From Kitasatospora sp. SolWspMP-SS2h (lineage in GTDB: Bacteria > Actinomycetota > Actinomycetes > Streptomycetales > Streptomycetaceae), in NCBI RefSeq assembly GCF_003259315.1, contig NZ_QLLT01000011.1, positions 62,001 to 126,000 on the forward strand: DNA of 64,000 nucleotides, in the 5' to 3' direction. Shown here piece after piece: positions 24,950 to 32,196 of the stretch; position 1 is the first letter of the stretch, and every line of letters begins with the position of its first letter. Below the pieces are notes generated by a model. The model had not been told where the DNA came from. It saw nothing but the letters and a program-made list of their open reading frames with translations, and made no database searches. The position numbers were made by a program, and so were the translations under genes.

Positions 24950-25693
24950 ATGGCAGCCGAACGGGACTCCCATCGGTCGGCGTCGCATCGGCGTGCCCGG
25001 GCAGCCTCCGGTCCGACGGTCGCGGCGCCCGGTGCGCATGCCAGCACCGGGGCCGATCGTGAGTGCACATCCGACCGCGAGCACACCCCCGACCCGACCT
25101 GCACGGCCGACCGCGGCGGCCTCGACCGCACCGGCCCGGAGCGCGGCGGCGTCGACCGCGGTGGCGTCGACCGCAGCAAGGTCGAGGTCCGCCGCAGCGC
25201 CCGCCGCAGCCGCACCGTCTCCGCCTACCGCGAGGGCGACCGCACCGTGGTGCTGATCCCGGCCCGGATGTCGCACGCCGAGGAGCAGCGCTGGGTGGCC
25301 CAGATGCTCGACAAGCTGGCCGCGCAGGAGAGCCGCCGGATGCTCGGCGACGAGGCGCTGCAGTCCCGCGCCCGCGAGCTCTCGCGGCTCTACCTGGGCG
25401 GTCGCGCTGTCCCCGAGCAGGTCCGCTGGGTCACCAACCAGAACTCCCGCTGGGGCTCCTGCACCCCCAGCGAGCGCACCATCCGGCTCTCCCACCGCCT
25501 CCAGGGCATGCCCGAGTACGTGGTCGACTACGTCCTGCTGCACGAGCTCGCGCACCTGCTGGTCCCCGACCACGGCCCCCGGTTCTGGGCCCTGCTGGAC
25601 GCCTACCCGCGCACCGAGCGCGCCCGCGGCTACCTGGAGGGCGTCGCCTCCGCCGCCCGGCTGCCGCACGTCCCGCCCGCCCCCCTGACCTGA
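24950..25693 (+). CDS. M48/YgjP-type metallopeptidase
   Basis: 247 aa, divergent from the ThiF-like gene. The catalytic HELAHLLVPDHGPRFW supplies HExxH and the third ligand region; the upstream NQNSRWGSCTPSERTIRLSH is the YgjP/SprT-like signature. The first ~80 residues are low-complexity with GGVDR repeats (GGLDR, GGVDR, GGVDR) and look disordered. Substrate unknown. The start is the ATG at 24950; TAACGT (24936-24941) could be a -10 for a nearly leaderless transcript. Confidence 0.82.
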   Translation: MAAERDSHRSASHRRARAASGPTVAAPGAHASTGADRECTSDREHTPDPTCTADRGGLDRTGPERGGVDRGGVDRSKVEVRRSARRSRTVSAYREGDRTVVLIPARMSHAEEQRWVAQMLDKLAAQESRRMLGDEALQSRARELSRLYLGGRAVPEQVRWVTNQNSRWGSCTPSERTIRLSHRLQGMPEYVVDYVLLHELAHLLVPDHGPRFWALLDAYPRTERARGYLEGVASAARLPHVPPAPLT

Positions 25694-25741
25694 CGTCCCG
25701 CGCCACCGGCTGCCGCGCCACCGGCCCGGCCCGGAAGCGGT

Positions 25742-25779
25742 ACGGACGCCCCCGACCGGCACGGAGGCCCCCGACCGGC
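25742..25779. repeat. 19-bp tandem duplication between convergent genes
   Basis: Two adjacent 19-bp units (25742-25760 and 25761-25779) differ at one base. They lie in the gap between the metallopeptidase and the NUDIX gene. Confidence 0.7.
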
Positions 25780-25842
25780 CCCACCGGGGCGGTCGAGGGC
25801 CTGCGGGACGGCCGGAGGACGCCGGGCCGGTGCGGGCGGGCG

Positions 25843-26406
25843 TCAGACCAACGCGCGGGCCCGCGCGACCAGGTCGCGCACCGAGCGGTCGGTGTCGGCG
25901 GGCAGCTCGTCCCAGCCGAACCAGCGCAGGTCCAGCGACTCCTCGCTGATCAGCTCGCGCGCCCCGGCCGGGGCCAGCGCCACGTACTGCACGTCGAGGT
26001 GGGTGTTCTCGGGCCGGTCCTTCCCGGTGCAGCGCACCCGGTGCCGGTCCAGCTTCACGGGCGCGGGGCGGCCGTCGACGGCGAGCAGCGCCAGGCCGGC
26101 GATGCCGGACTCCTCGACCGCCTCGCGCAGCGCCGCCGCGGCCAGCCTGTCGTCGCCGGGCTCGCAGTGGCCGCCCATCTGCAGCCACAGCCCGACCTTC
26201 GGGTGCAGGGTGAGCAGCACCCGCCCGCCGTCCGGGTCGACCACCAGCGCGCTGGCGGTGAGGTGCCCGGGCAGGCAGGCCCGCCACATGCCGTCGGGGC
26301 GGTCGGCCAGGTGGGCCAGGTAGTCGCGGCGCAGTTCGTCCTGCCCGGCGCCGTCGGGCACCCAGTCGGTGAGGACGCGGACGGCGTCGGCGTGCAGCGC
26401 GGTCAC
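25843..26406 (-). CDS. NUDIX hydrolase
   Basis: 187 aa with the Nudix box GGHCEPGDDRLAAAALREAVEES (catalytic REAVEE) preceded by LWLQMGG, and the beta-strand LTASALVVDP. The N-terminal helix (DAVRVLTDWVPDGAGQDELRRDYLAHL) is usual for actinobacterial members. Substrate not predictable. The GTG start overlaps the stop of the upstream DUF2342 gene by 4 bp, so the two form one operon. Confidence 0.85.
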   Translation of the reverse strand: MTALHADAVRVLTDWVPDGAGQDELRRDYLAHLADRPDGMWRACLPGHLTASALVVDPDGGRVLLTLHPKVGLWLQMGGHCEPGDDRLAAAALREAVEESGIAGLALLAVDGRPAPVKLDRHRVRCTGKDRPENTHLDVQYVALAPAGARELISEESLDLRWFGWDELPADTDRSVRDLVARARALV

Positions 26407-28049
26407 TTGGCGGTGCCCTCCGGACCCTGCGCGCCGCCGTCCTCGCCCTTACCGTCCTGGCCCGGAGCATCACCCGAGGCGCCGTCCGCGGCGTCGGCGT
26501 CGTCCGGGGCAGCCTCCGGGGCGTCCTCCACGGGCTGCGCTGCGGACTCCTCCGCCGCCCCGTCCGCCCCACCGTCCTCGCCCTTGCGCAGGTCCGCCTT
26601 CCCGGCACCGGAACCGGCACCGGCCCCGCCGCCCGCCGCCTCGCCGAGCAGCTTGTCCAGCGCGTCGAAGTCGAAGCCGCCCTCGGCCACCGCCGCGGTG
26701 TCCCGGTGCACGAAGCCGTCCGGGTCGTCGAGGTCGGCGGCGGTGGGCAGCATGTCGGGGTGGCTCCACAGCGCGTCGCGGCCCTCGACGCCGCGGGCGT
26801 CGGCGAGCGAGGCCCAGAGGCGGGAGGCGTCGCGCAGGCGGCGCGGGCGCAGTTCGAGGCCGACCAGGGTGGCGAAGGTCTGCTCGGCGGGGCCGCCGGA
26901 GGCGCGGCGGCGGCGGAGCGTCTCGCGCAGCGCGGCGGCGTGCGGCAGGTGCGGGGCGGCGGCGGTGTGCACCACGGCGTCGACCCAGCCCTCGACCAGG
27001 GCGAGGGCGGTCTCCAGCCGGGCCAGGGCGGCCTTCTGCGCGGGGGTGTCCTCGGGCTGGAGCAGGCCGCCGGCCAGCGCCTCCTGGAGGGCCTCGGGGT
27101 TGGACGGGTCGAGCTGGCCGACCAGCTCCTCCATCCGCGAGGTGTCGACCTTGATGCCGCGCGCGTACGCCTCGACGGCGCCGAACAGGTGCGCCCGCAG
27201 CCACGGCACGTGTGCGAACAGGCGCTGGTGGGCGGCCTCGCGCAGGGCCAGGTAGAGCCGGACCTCCTCGGCCGGCACGTTCAGCCCCTCGCCGAACTCG
27301 GCGATGTTCTGCGGCAGCAGCGCGGCCTTCCCGGCGGGGGCCAGCGGCAGGCCGACGTCGGTGGAGCCGAGCACCTCGGCGGCCAGCGCGCCGAGCGCCT
27401 GCCCGATCTGGGTGCCGAACATGGCGCCGCCCATCGAGCGCATCATGCCCATCAGCGGCCCGGCCACGGCCTGCATCTCCTCGGGCAGCACGCCGCCCAT
27501 GGCGTTGCCGACCCGCTCGGCGACCGGGTCGACCAGGTCCTTCCAGACCGGCAGGGTGGCCTCGATCCACTCGGCGCGGCTCCAGGCCACCGCCGCGGAG
27601 GAGGTGGACGGGAACTCGGTCGCGGAGTCCAGCCACAGGTCGGCCAGCCGGACGGCCTCGGTGACGGCGGTGCGCTCGGCCGCGCCGATCGAGCGGTCCT
27701 TGGTCTTCCCCTCGGGCTGCTCGGCGACCACGGTCTGCCGGGCGATGTTCTTGGCCAGGTCCCAGTTCACCGGGCCGCCCTCGAACGAGAGCATCTGCCC
27801 GAGCTGCTGGAACGCCGCGCCGAGGTCGTTGGGGTTGAAGCCGCCCATCATCGCGGCGAACGGGTTGTCCCCGCCCTGGCCGCCGCCGGGGCCGCCCATG
27901 CCGAACAGCGCCCCGAAGGGGTTTCCGCTGCCGAAGCCGAACGGCTGCTGCGGGGTCGAGTCGCCCGGCTCGCCGTCCTTCTTGCCCTTGTTCTCGCCGT
28001 CCTCGGGCTCCTCGGGGGGAACGCCGAATCCGAAGGGGAGGTCGCTCAC
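26403..28049 (-). CDS. DUF2342 zinc-dependent metalloprotease-like protein
   Basis: 548 aa from the GTG at 28049 (GAGGA five bases upstream). A Gly/Phe-rich N-terminal region (PFGFG, NPFGALFGMGGPGGG) precedes the conserved helical DUF2342 core: NIARQTVVAEQPEG, QIGQALGALAAEVLGSTDVG, LYLALREAAHQRLF and WLRAHLFGAVEAYARG. A Glu/Asp-rich tail follows. The family is labelled a zinc-dependent metalloprotease by some databases, but no canonical HExxH is seen here and activity is unproven. Homologues keep this position in mycobacteria near the PDZ protease and UPF0182 genes. Confidence 0.8.
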   Translation of the reverse strand: MSDLPFGFGVPPEEPEDGENKGKKDGEPGDSTPQQPFGFGSGNPFGALFGMGGPGGGQGGDNPFAAMMGGFNPNDLGAAFQQLGQMLSFEGGPVNWDLAKNIARQTVVAEQPEGKTKDRSIGAAERTAVTEAVRLADLWLDSATEFPSTSSAAVAWSRAEWIEATLPVWKDLVDPVAERVGNAMGGVLPEEMQAVAGPLMGMMRSMGGAMFGTQIGQALGALAAEVLGSTDVGLPLAPAGKAALLPQNIAEFGEGLNVPAEEVRLYLALREAAHQRLFAHVPWLRAHLFGAVEAYARGIKVDTSRMEELVGQLDPSNPEALQEALAGGLLQPEDTPAQKAALARLETALALVEGWVDAVVHTAAAPHLPHAAALRETLRRRRASGGPAEQTFATLVGLELRPRRLRDASRLWASLADARGVEGRDALWSHPDMLPTAADLDDPDGFVHRDTAAVAEGGFDFDALDKLLGEAAGGGAGAGSGAGKADLRKGEDGGADGAAEESAAQPVEDAPEAAPDDADAADGASGDAPGQDGKGEDGGAQGPEGTAK

Positions 28050-28193
28050 GGGGTCCTCGATCTGATCGGCCGTCACGCGGGTGGTGTGGCGGGAAAGTCT
28101 GCCGCCCGGGGGCTCCGAGCGGTTTCAATGGTCTCGCGGCGACCGCGCCGGGTGCACCGCCGGGGCCGGGCCTCGGGCAGGATGGTCGAGTGC

Positions 28194-28221
28194 GTGACAC
28201 TCGTACGTCCGCACTTAAGCT
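28194..28221 (+). promoter_or_regulatory. candidate promoter of the SDR gene
   Basis: GTGACA (28194-28199), a 16-bp spacer and TAAGCT (28216-28221) resemble a vegetative promoter. The GGAGG ribosome site of the SDR gene follows. Confidence 0.45.
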
Positions 28222-28239
28222 AACCGTGGAGGATGGCCG

Positions 28240-29388
28240 GTGAGTTCCCCGCCTTCGGACGTTCGCTCTGGGCTGACCGAGGGCGAGGGTGTGCCGGCCG
28301 ACGCCGGTTCGCCGATTCCAGCCTACGGCGGCAAGCCGCTGACCGTGGCGGTCACCGGCGCGGCGGGCGTGCTCGGCGAGCGTGTCGCGCAGCGGCTGGT
28401 CGACTCCCCGCACGTGCGCCGGGTGCTGGCGGTGGACGACCGGCGCGGCGAGGTGCCCGGCGTGCAGTGGCGGGTGCTGGACGTGCGCGACCCGGCGGTG
28501 GCCGAGCGGCTGTCCGGCGTCGACGTGGTGGTCCACCTGGCGATGGACCTCGGCATGGAGTCCGACCCGCGGGCCCGCAGCGCCTACAACGTGCGCGGCG
28601 CGCAGACCGTGGTGACCGCCGCCGCGGCGGCCGGGGTGCACCGGGTGGTGCTGTGCACCTCCGCGATGGTCTACGGCGCGCTGCCCGACAACGAGGTCCC
28701 GCTGGCCGAGGACTCCGAGCTGCGGGCCACCGAGGAGGCCTCGCTGGTCGGCGACCTGCTAGAGATCGAGCGCCTGGCCCGCCGCGCCCCGCGCGCCCAC
28801 CCGGGCCTGCAGGTCACCGTGCTGCGCCCGGCCGTGGTGGTCGGCCCCGGCATCGACACCGTGCTGACCCGGCACTTCGAGGCGCCGCGGCTGCTGGTGG
28901 TGGCGGGCTCCCGCCCGTGCTGGCAGTTCTGCCACCTGGACGACCTGGCCTCGGCGCTGGAGTACGCGGCGCTCGGCCTGGTGGAGGGCGAGGTGACGGT
29001 CGGCTGCGACGGCTGGCTGGAGCAGGAGGACGTGGAGGAGCTGTCCGGGATCCGCCGGATGGAGCTGCCCGCCTCGCTCGCCCTGGGCACCGCGGCCCGG
29101 CTGCACCGGCTCGGCCTGACCCCGGCCCCGGCCGGGGACCTCGCGTACACCATGTACCCGTGGGTGGTGTCCGGCAGCCGGCTGCACGAGGCGGGCTGGC
29201 GGCCGCGGTACGGCAACGAGGAGGTGCTGGCCGAGCTGCTCGCCCAGGTGTCGGGCAAGCACGCGGTGGCCGGGCGCCGGCTCGGCGGCAAGGAGGCCGC
29301 CACCAGCCTGGGCGCGGCCGGGGCCACGGTGGCGCTGATCGGCACCGCCGCGCTGGTCCGGCGGGCCCGCAGGCAGCGCCGGATCTGA
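28240..29388 (+). CDS. NAD-dependent epimerase/SDR-fold protein with C-terminal membrane segment
   Basis: 382 aa. The Rossmann start VAVTGAAGVLGERVAQ gives GxxGxxG; VVHLAMDLG, LCTSAMVYG and LRPAVVVGPG follow the extended SDR pattern, though the YxxxK pair is not obvious (SAMVYG then EIERL). A C-terminal hydrophobic stretch (TSLGAAGATVALIGTAALVRRARRQRR) looks like a membrane anchor with a positive tail. Substrate unknown. GTG start with GGAGG eight bases upstream. It precedes moaE but with an 88-bp gap. Confidence 0.78.
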   Translation: MSSPPSDVRSGLTEGEGVPADAGSPIPAYGGKPLTVAVTGAAGVLGERVAQRLVDSPHVRRVLAVDDRRGEVPGVQWRVLDVRDPAVAERLSGVDVVVHLAMDLGMESDPRARSAYNVRGAQTVVTAAAAAGVHRVVLCTSAMVYGALPDNEVPLAEDSELRATEEASLVGDLLEIERLARRAPRAHPGLQVTVLRPAVVVGPGIDTVLTRHFEAPRLLVVAGSRPCWQFCHLDDLASALEYAALGLVEGEVTVGCDGWLEQEDVEELSGIRRMELPASLALGTAARLHRLGLTPAPAGDLAYTMYPWVVSGSRLHEAGWRPRYGNEEVLAELLAQVSGKHAVAGRRLGGKEAATSLGAAGATVALIGTAALVRRARRQRRI

Positions 29389-29401
29389 ACCGACATCTTT
29401 C

Positions 29402-29431
29402 CGTATCATGGAATTACCGCATCGTGATACG
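29402..29431. promoter_or_regulatory. A/T-rich inverted repeat upstream of moaE
   Basis: CGTATCA (29402-29408) and TGATACG (29425-29431) are perfect inverted arms around a 16-base centre. The stretch is much richer in A and T than its surroundings, as expected for an operator or promoter; the cognate factor is unknown. Confidence 0.5.
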
Positions 29432-29476
29432 AAAATCCTTGCGGTCGCTCGCCGGGGATGCGGAATGATGGTGGGC

Positions 29477-29917
29477 ATGTCCGAGAACCACGACCCGATC
29501 CGCCTGCTCGCCGTCCGCGACACCCCGCTCTCGCTGGACGAGGTGCACGCCGCGGTCGGCGACGACGCGGCCGGCGGCACTACCCTGTTCGTCGGCACGG
29601 TGCGCGACCACGACGGCGGCAAGCCGGTCGCCGCGCTGGAGTACAGCGCCCACCCGACCGCCGCGCGCGAGCTGCGCCGGATCGCCGAGAAGGTCTGCGC
29701 GGACTTCCCGGTCCGGGCGCTGGCGGCGGTGCACCGCACCGGCCGGCTGGGGATCGGCGACGTCGCGGTGATCGTCGCGGTGTCCTGCCCGCACCGCGGC
29801 GAGGCGTTCGCGGCGGCCCGGCGGCTGATCGACGACCTCAAGCACGAGGTGCCGATCTGGAAGCACCAGGTCTTCGCCGACGGCGAGGAGGAGTGGGTCG
29901 GCGCCGGCTCCTGCTGA
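29477..29917 (+). CDS. moaE: molybdopterin synthase catalytic subunit MoaE
   Basis: 146 aa. Family motifs: TLFVGTVRDHDGGK, LEYSAHPTAARELRRI, AAVHRTGRLGIGDVAVIVAV and PIWKHQVFADGEEEWVG with the active-site Lys. MoaE, with thiocarboxylated MoaD, converts cyclic pyranopterin monophosphate to molybdopterin. No other moa gene lies in the window, so MoaD must come from elsewhere. The ATG at 29477 is used; upstream in-frame ATGs at 29465 and 29468 are possible. Confidence 0.93.
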   Translation: MSENHDPIRLLAVRDTPLSLDEVHAAVGDDAAGGTTLFVGTVRDHDGGKPVAALEYSAHPTAARELRRIAEKVCADFPVRALAAVHRTGRLGIGDVAVIVAVSCPHRGEAFAAARRLIDDLKHEVPIWKHQVFADGEEEWVGAGSC

Positions 29918-30079
29918 CGCCCCCGTGTCCGGCCCCGGGTGGCGCTCGTTCCCCGTTCGGCGGTACCGCCGCGCGGTGGAGAACGGGCCCCGTCCCGTAA
30001 CCCGGATGCCGCTCGCGCCGTTCCCCCAGCAGGCGGCTAATCTGCTGATACGCATGACGAGCCTGTGGGGAGTTCGAAA

Positions 30080-30247
30080 ATGGCTGTGCTCGCCTGGTTG
30101 AGCATTCCTGTGGTGGCCGGGGTGCTGGCCGCGGTCTGGGCCACCTGGGCGGCCCGGCCGCCCCGCGCGATGACCGATCCGACCTCGCTCGCCGAGCACG
30201 AGCGGTTCCGCGCCGCGATGGAGCGCAGCACCGGCGCCCGGGACTGA
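30080..30247 (+). CDS. small single-pass membrane protein
   Basis: 55 aa. One N-terminal TM (LAWLSIPVVAGVLAAVWATWA) followed by a short charged tail with EHERFRAAMERS. GGGGAG lies eight bases before the ATG. Function unknown; small proteins of this design are common beside the PDZ protease gene in streptomycetes. Upstream, CAGCAG (30027-30032) and CTGCTG (30042-30047) form a short inverted repeat. Confidence 0.7.
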   Translation: MAVLAWLSIPVVAGVLAAVWATWAARPPRAMTDPTSLAEHERFRAAMERSTGARD

Positions 30248-30256
30248 CCGGCCCGT

Positions 30257-30309
30257 CCCGATCGGCGGTGCCGGGCCCGACCCGTCCCCGATCGGCGGTG
30301 CCGGGCCCG
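30257..30309. repeat. 23-bp direct repeat
   Basis: The 23 bases at 30257-30279 recur at 30287-30309 with 30-bp period. Both copies lie between the small membrane protein and the PDZ protease gene and contain CGATCG and GGGCCC palindromes. Confidence 0.8.
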
Positions 30310-30353
30310 GACCGCCGGTGCGCCCCGAACCGCACTTCCCGTACTGTCGTGCC

Positions 30354-31436
30354 ATGCCACGCCGATCGTCGACGATGCTCGCCGCCACCCTGCTGCTGAT
30401 AGGCCTGCTCTGTGCCTCGGTGCTGTTCAAGGTGCCGTTCACCGAGATGAGCCCGGGGCCGACGTACAACACCCTCGGCGCGCAGGACAAGACCGGCACT
30501 CCGGTGATCACCATCACCGGCCACGAGACCTACCCGACCAGCGGTCACCTCAACATGACCACGGTCCAGGTCACCGGGGCGAAGTACCAGCCCAGCCTGG
30601 TCTCGGCGATCGTCGGCTGGGTGCGGGACGACGTGCTGGTCGTCCCGCACGACAACGTCTATCCGAAGGGCCAGACCGACCAGGAGGCCCAGCAGGAGAA
30701 CGCCGAGCAGTTCGCCTCCTCCGAGGACAGCGCCAAGACCGCGGCCCTCAAGCAGTTGGACATCCCGGTCGGCACCGAGATCATCGTCTCCTCGGTGGCC
30801 GCGGGCGGGCCCGCCGAGGGCAAGCTGCACGCCGGCGACCAGATCGTCGCGGTGGACGGCACGGCCATCTCCAGCCAGGCCCAGGTCGCCGCGCAGGTGA
30901 CCAGGCACAAGCCCGGCGAGACCACCGTCTTCACCGTGGTGCCGCACGCCAAGGCCGGCGCGTCGCCGGACCCGGCGGACCGGGTCGAGGTGCCGATCGT
31001 CACCGGCAGGTCCGCGGACGACGGCCCGGAGCGGGCGGTCGTCGGGATCACGCCCGGCGTCGACCACGTCTACCCGTTCAAGATCGACATCGGCCTGCAG
31101 GACGTCGGCGGCCCCAGCGCCGGCCTGATGTTCGCCCTCGGCATCGTCGACAAGCTCACCCCGACCGACCTCACCGGCGGCCGGTTCGTGGCGGGCACCG
31201 GCACCATCGACGACGACGGCGCGGTCGGCCCGATCGGCGGCATCCAGATGAAGCTGATCGCCGCCCGCGACAAGGGCGCCGAGTACTTCTTCACCCCCGC
31301 GGACAACTGCGCCGAGGCGGCCAAGGGCACCCCGTCCGGCCTCACCCTGGTCAAGGTCGAGAACCTGGACGGCGCGGTGAAGGCCCTGGACGGCATCCGG
31401 GCCGGCGACCGGGCCGCGCTGCCGACCTGCGGTTAG
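30354..31436 (+). CDS. membrane-anchored PDZ / Lon-like serine protease
   Basis: 360 aa. An N-terminal signal anchor (LAATLLLIGLLCASVLF) leads to an extracytoplasmic PDZ domain (IIVSSVAAGGPAEGKLHAGD, DQIVAVDG) and a Lon-type proteolytic domain with catalytic Ser in GGPSAGLMFALG and Lys in IGGIQMKLIAARDKGA. Homologous to mycobacterial Rv3194c. The ATG at 30354 lies seven bases behind TACTGT (30342-30347), so the mRNA may be leaderless. The gene order with UPF0182 is conserved in actinobacteria; a role in envelope protein quality control is inferred. Confidence 0.9.
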   Translation: MPRRSSTMLAATLLLIGLLCASVLFKVPFTEMSPGPTYNTLGAQDKTGTPVITITGHETYPTSGHLNMTTVQVTGAKYQPSLVSAIVGWVRDDVLVVPHDNVYPKGQTDQEAQQENAEQFASSEDSAKTAALKQLDIPVGTEIIVSSVAAGGPAEGKLHAGDQIVAVDGTAISSQAQVAAQVTRHKPGETTVFTVVPHAKAGASPDPADRVEVPIVTGRSADDGPERAVVGITPGVDHVYPFKIDIGLQDVGGPSAGLMFALGIVDKLTPTDLTGGRFVAGTGTIDDDGAVGPIGGIQMKLIAARDKGAEYFFTPADNCAEAAKGTPSGLTLVKVENLDGAVKALDGIRAGDRAALPTCG

Positions 31437-31440
31437 TCCC

Positions 31441-31487
31441 CTGACCGGGGCCCCGACGGGGGCCCCGACGGGGGCCCCGGCGGTCAG
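31441..31487. terminator. long GC hairpin between convergent genes
   Basis: CTGACCG (31441-31447) and CGGTCAG (31481-31487) bracket three tandem GGGGGCCCC-type units that can pair in several registers. The right arm overlaps the stop codon of the PPA1309 gene. Confidence 0.65.
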
Positions 31488-32044
31488 GAGAACGTCGCGA
31501 GCAGGGCGTCCGTCAGGTTGGGGACGAGCTCGGGGCCGGTGAGCACCTCGCGCGCGAGGTCCTTCTCGCGCAGCCGCAGCGCGACCTCCTTGGCGCCGTC
31601 GCGCAGCACGGCCGCGGTGATCCGGACCTCCTGGCGCTGCGGGTGGGTGGCCACCCAGTCGTTGATCTCCTTGTCGCCGGCGTTCTTCGGCCGGGTGGCC
31701 TCGGCGCCGGGCGGGAGCATCAGGCGCTCGACCACCAGGGCGCAGCCGACCACGCCGTCGGGCCAGGCGATGGTGCCGAGGAAGCGGTCGAGCTCGGTGC
31801 CCGGGGGGATCTCCTCCTGCTCGACCGGGGTGAGCCCGGTCGGGTTGTCGTCCAGGCCGAGCTGCGCGGCGAGCCGCGGGTTGGCCTTGAGCATCCGGGC
31901 GTTGTCGACCAGGGCGAACAGGCGGGCTGGGAGGTCCCAGCCGAGGGTCGCGGCGTGCTCGTCGATCTCCAGGGCGGCCCGGGTGAGCGGGGTGGCCGCG
32001 GGCGGGCCGGAGGTGGCGGCGGTCAGGTCAGGGGAGTCGGACAT
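31484..32044 (-). CDS. PPA1309 family protein
   Basis: 186 aa soluble protein. Recognisable features: ALEIDEHAATLGWDLPARLFALV, EIPPGTELDRFLGTIAWPDGV and RLMLPPGAEATRPKNAGDKE. The family is actinobacterial and uncharacterised. It is divergent from the UPF0182 gene with a 152-bp gap containing the A/T-richer stretch GATTAAGTT (near 32117-32125), a possible promoter. No catalytic motif is seen. Confidence 0.8.
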   Translation of the reverse strand: MSDSPDLTAATSGPPAATPLTRAALEIDEHAATLGWDLPARLFALVDNARMLKANPRLAAQLGLDDNPTGLTPVEQEEIPPGTELDRFLGTIAWPDGVVGCALVVERLMLPPGAEATRPKNAGDKEINDWVATHPQRQEVRITAAVLRDGAKEVALRLREKDLAREVLTGPELVPNLTDALLATFS

Positions 32045-32196
32045 GGGGTCATCCTCACACGTCCGGGGGGGCCGTCTCCAACTCCGACGCAGCCGCCGGG
32101 AACTCAGGTAAAGACTGATTAAGTTGCATGGGGAGACCGCTGCCGGTTATCGGTGCGGCAGCGGGCATTCCCAACGACGACAGCTGAGGTGGCGCC

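Noticed and set aside
29389..29476. Molybdenum cofactor riboswitch upstream of moaE
   Set aside because: The gap is too short, and the conserved Moco aptamer motifs are missing.
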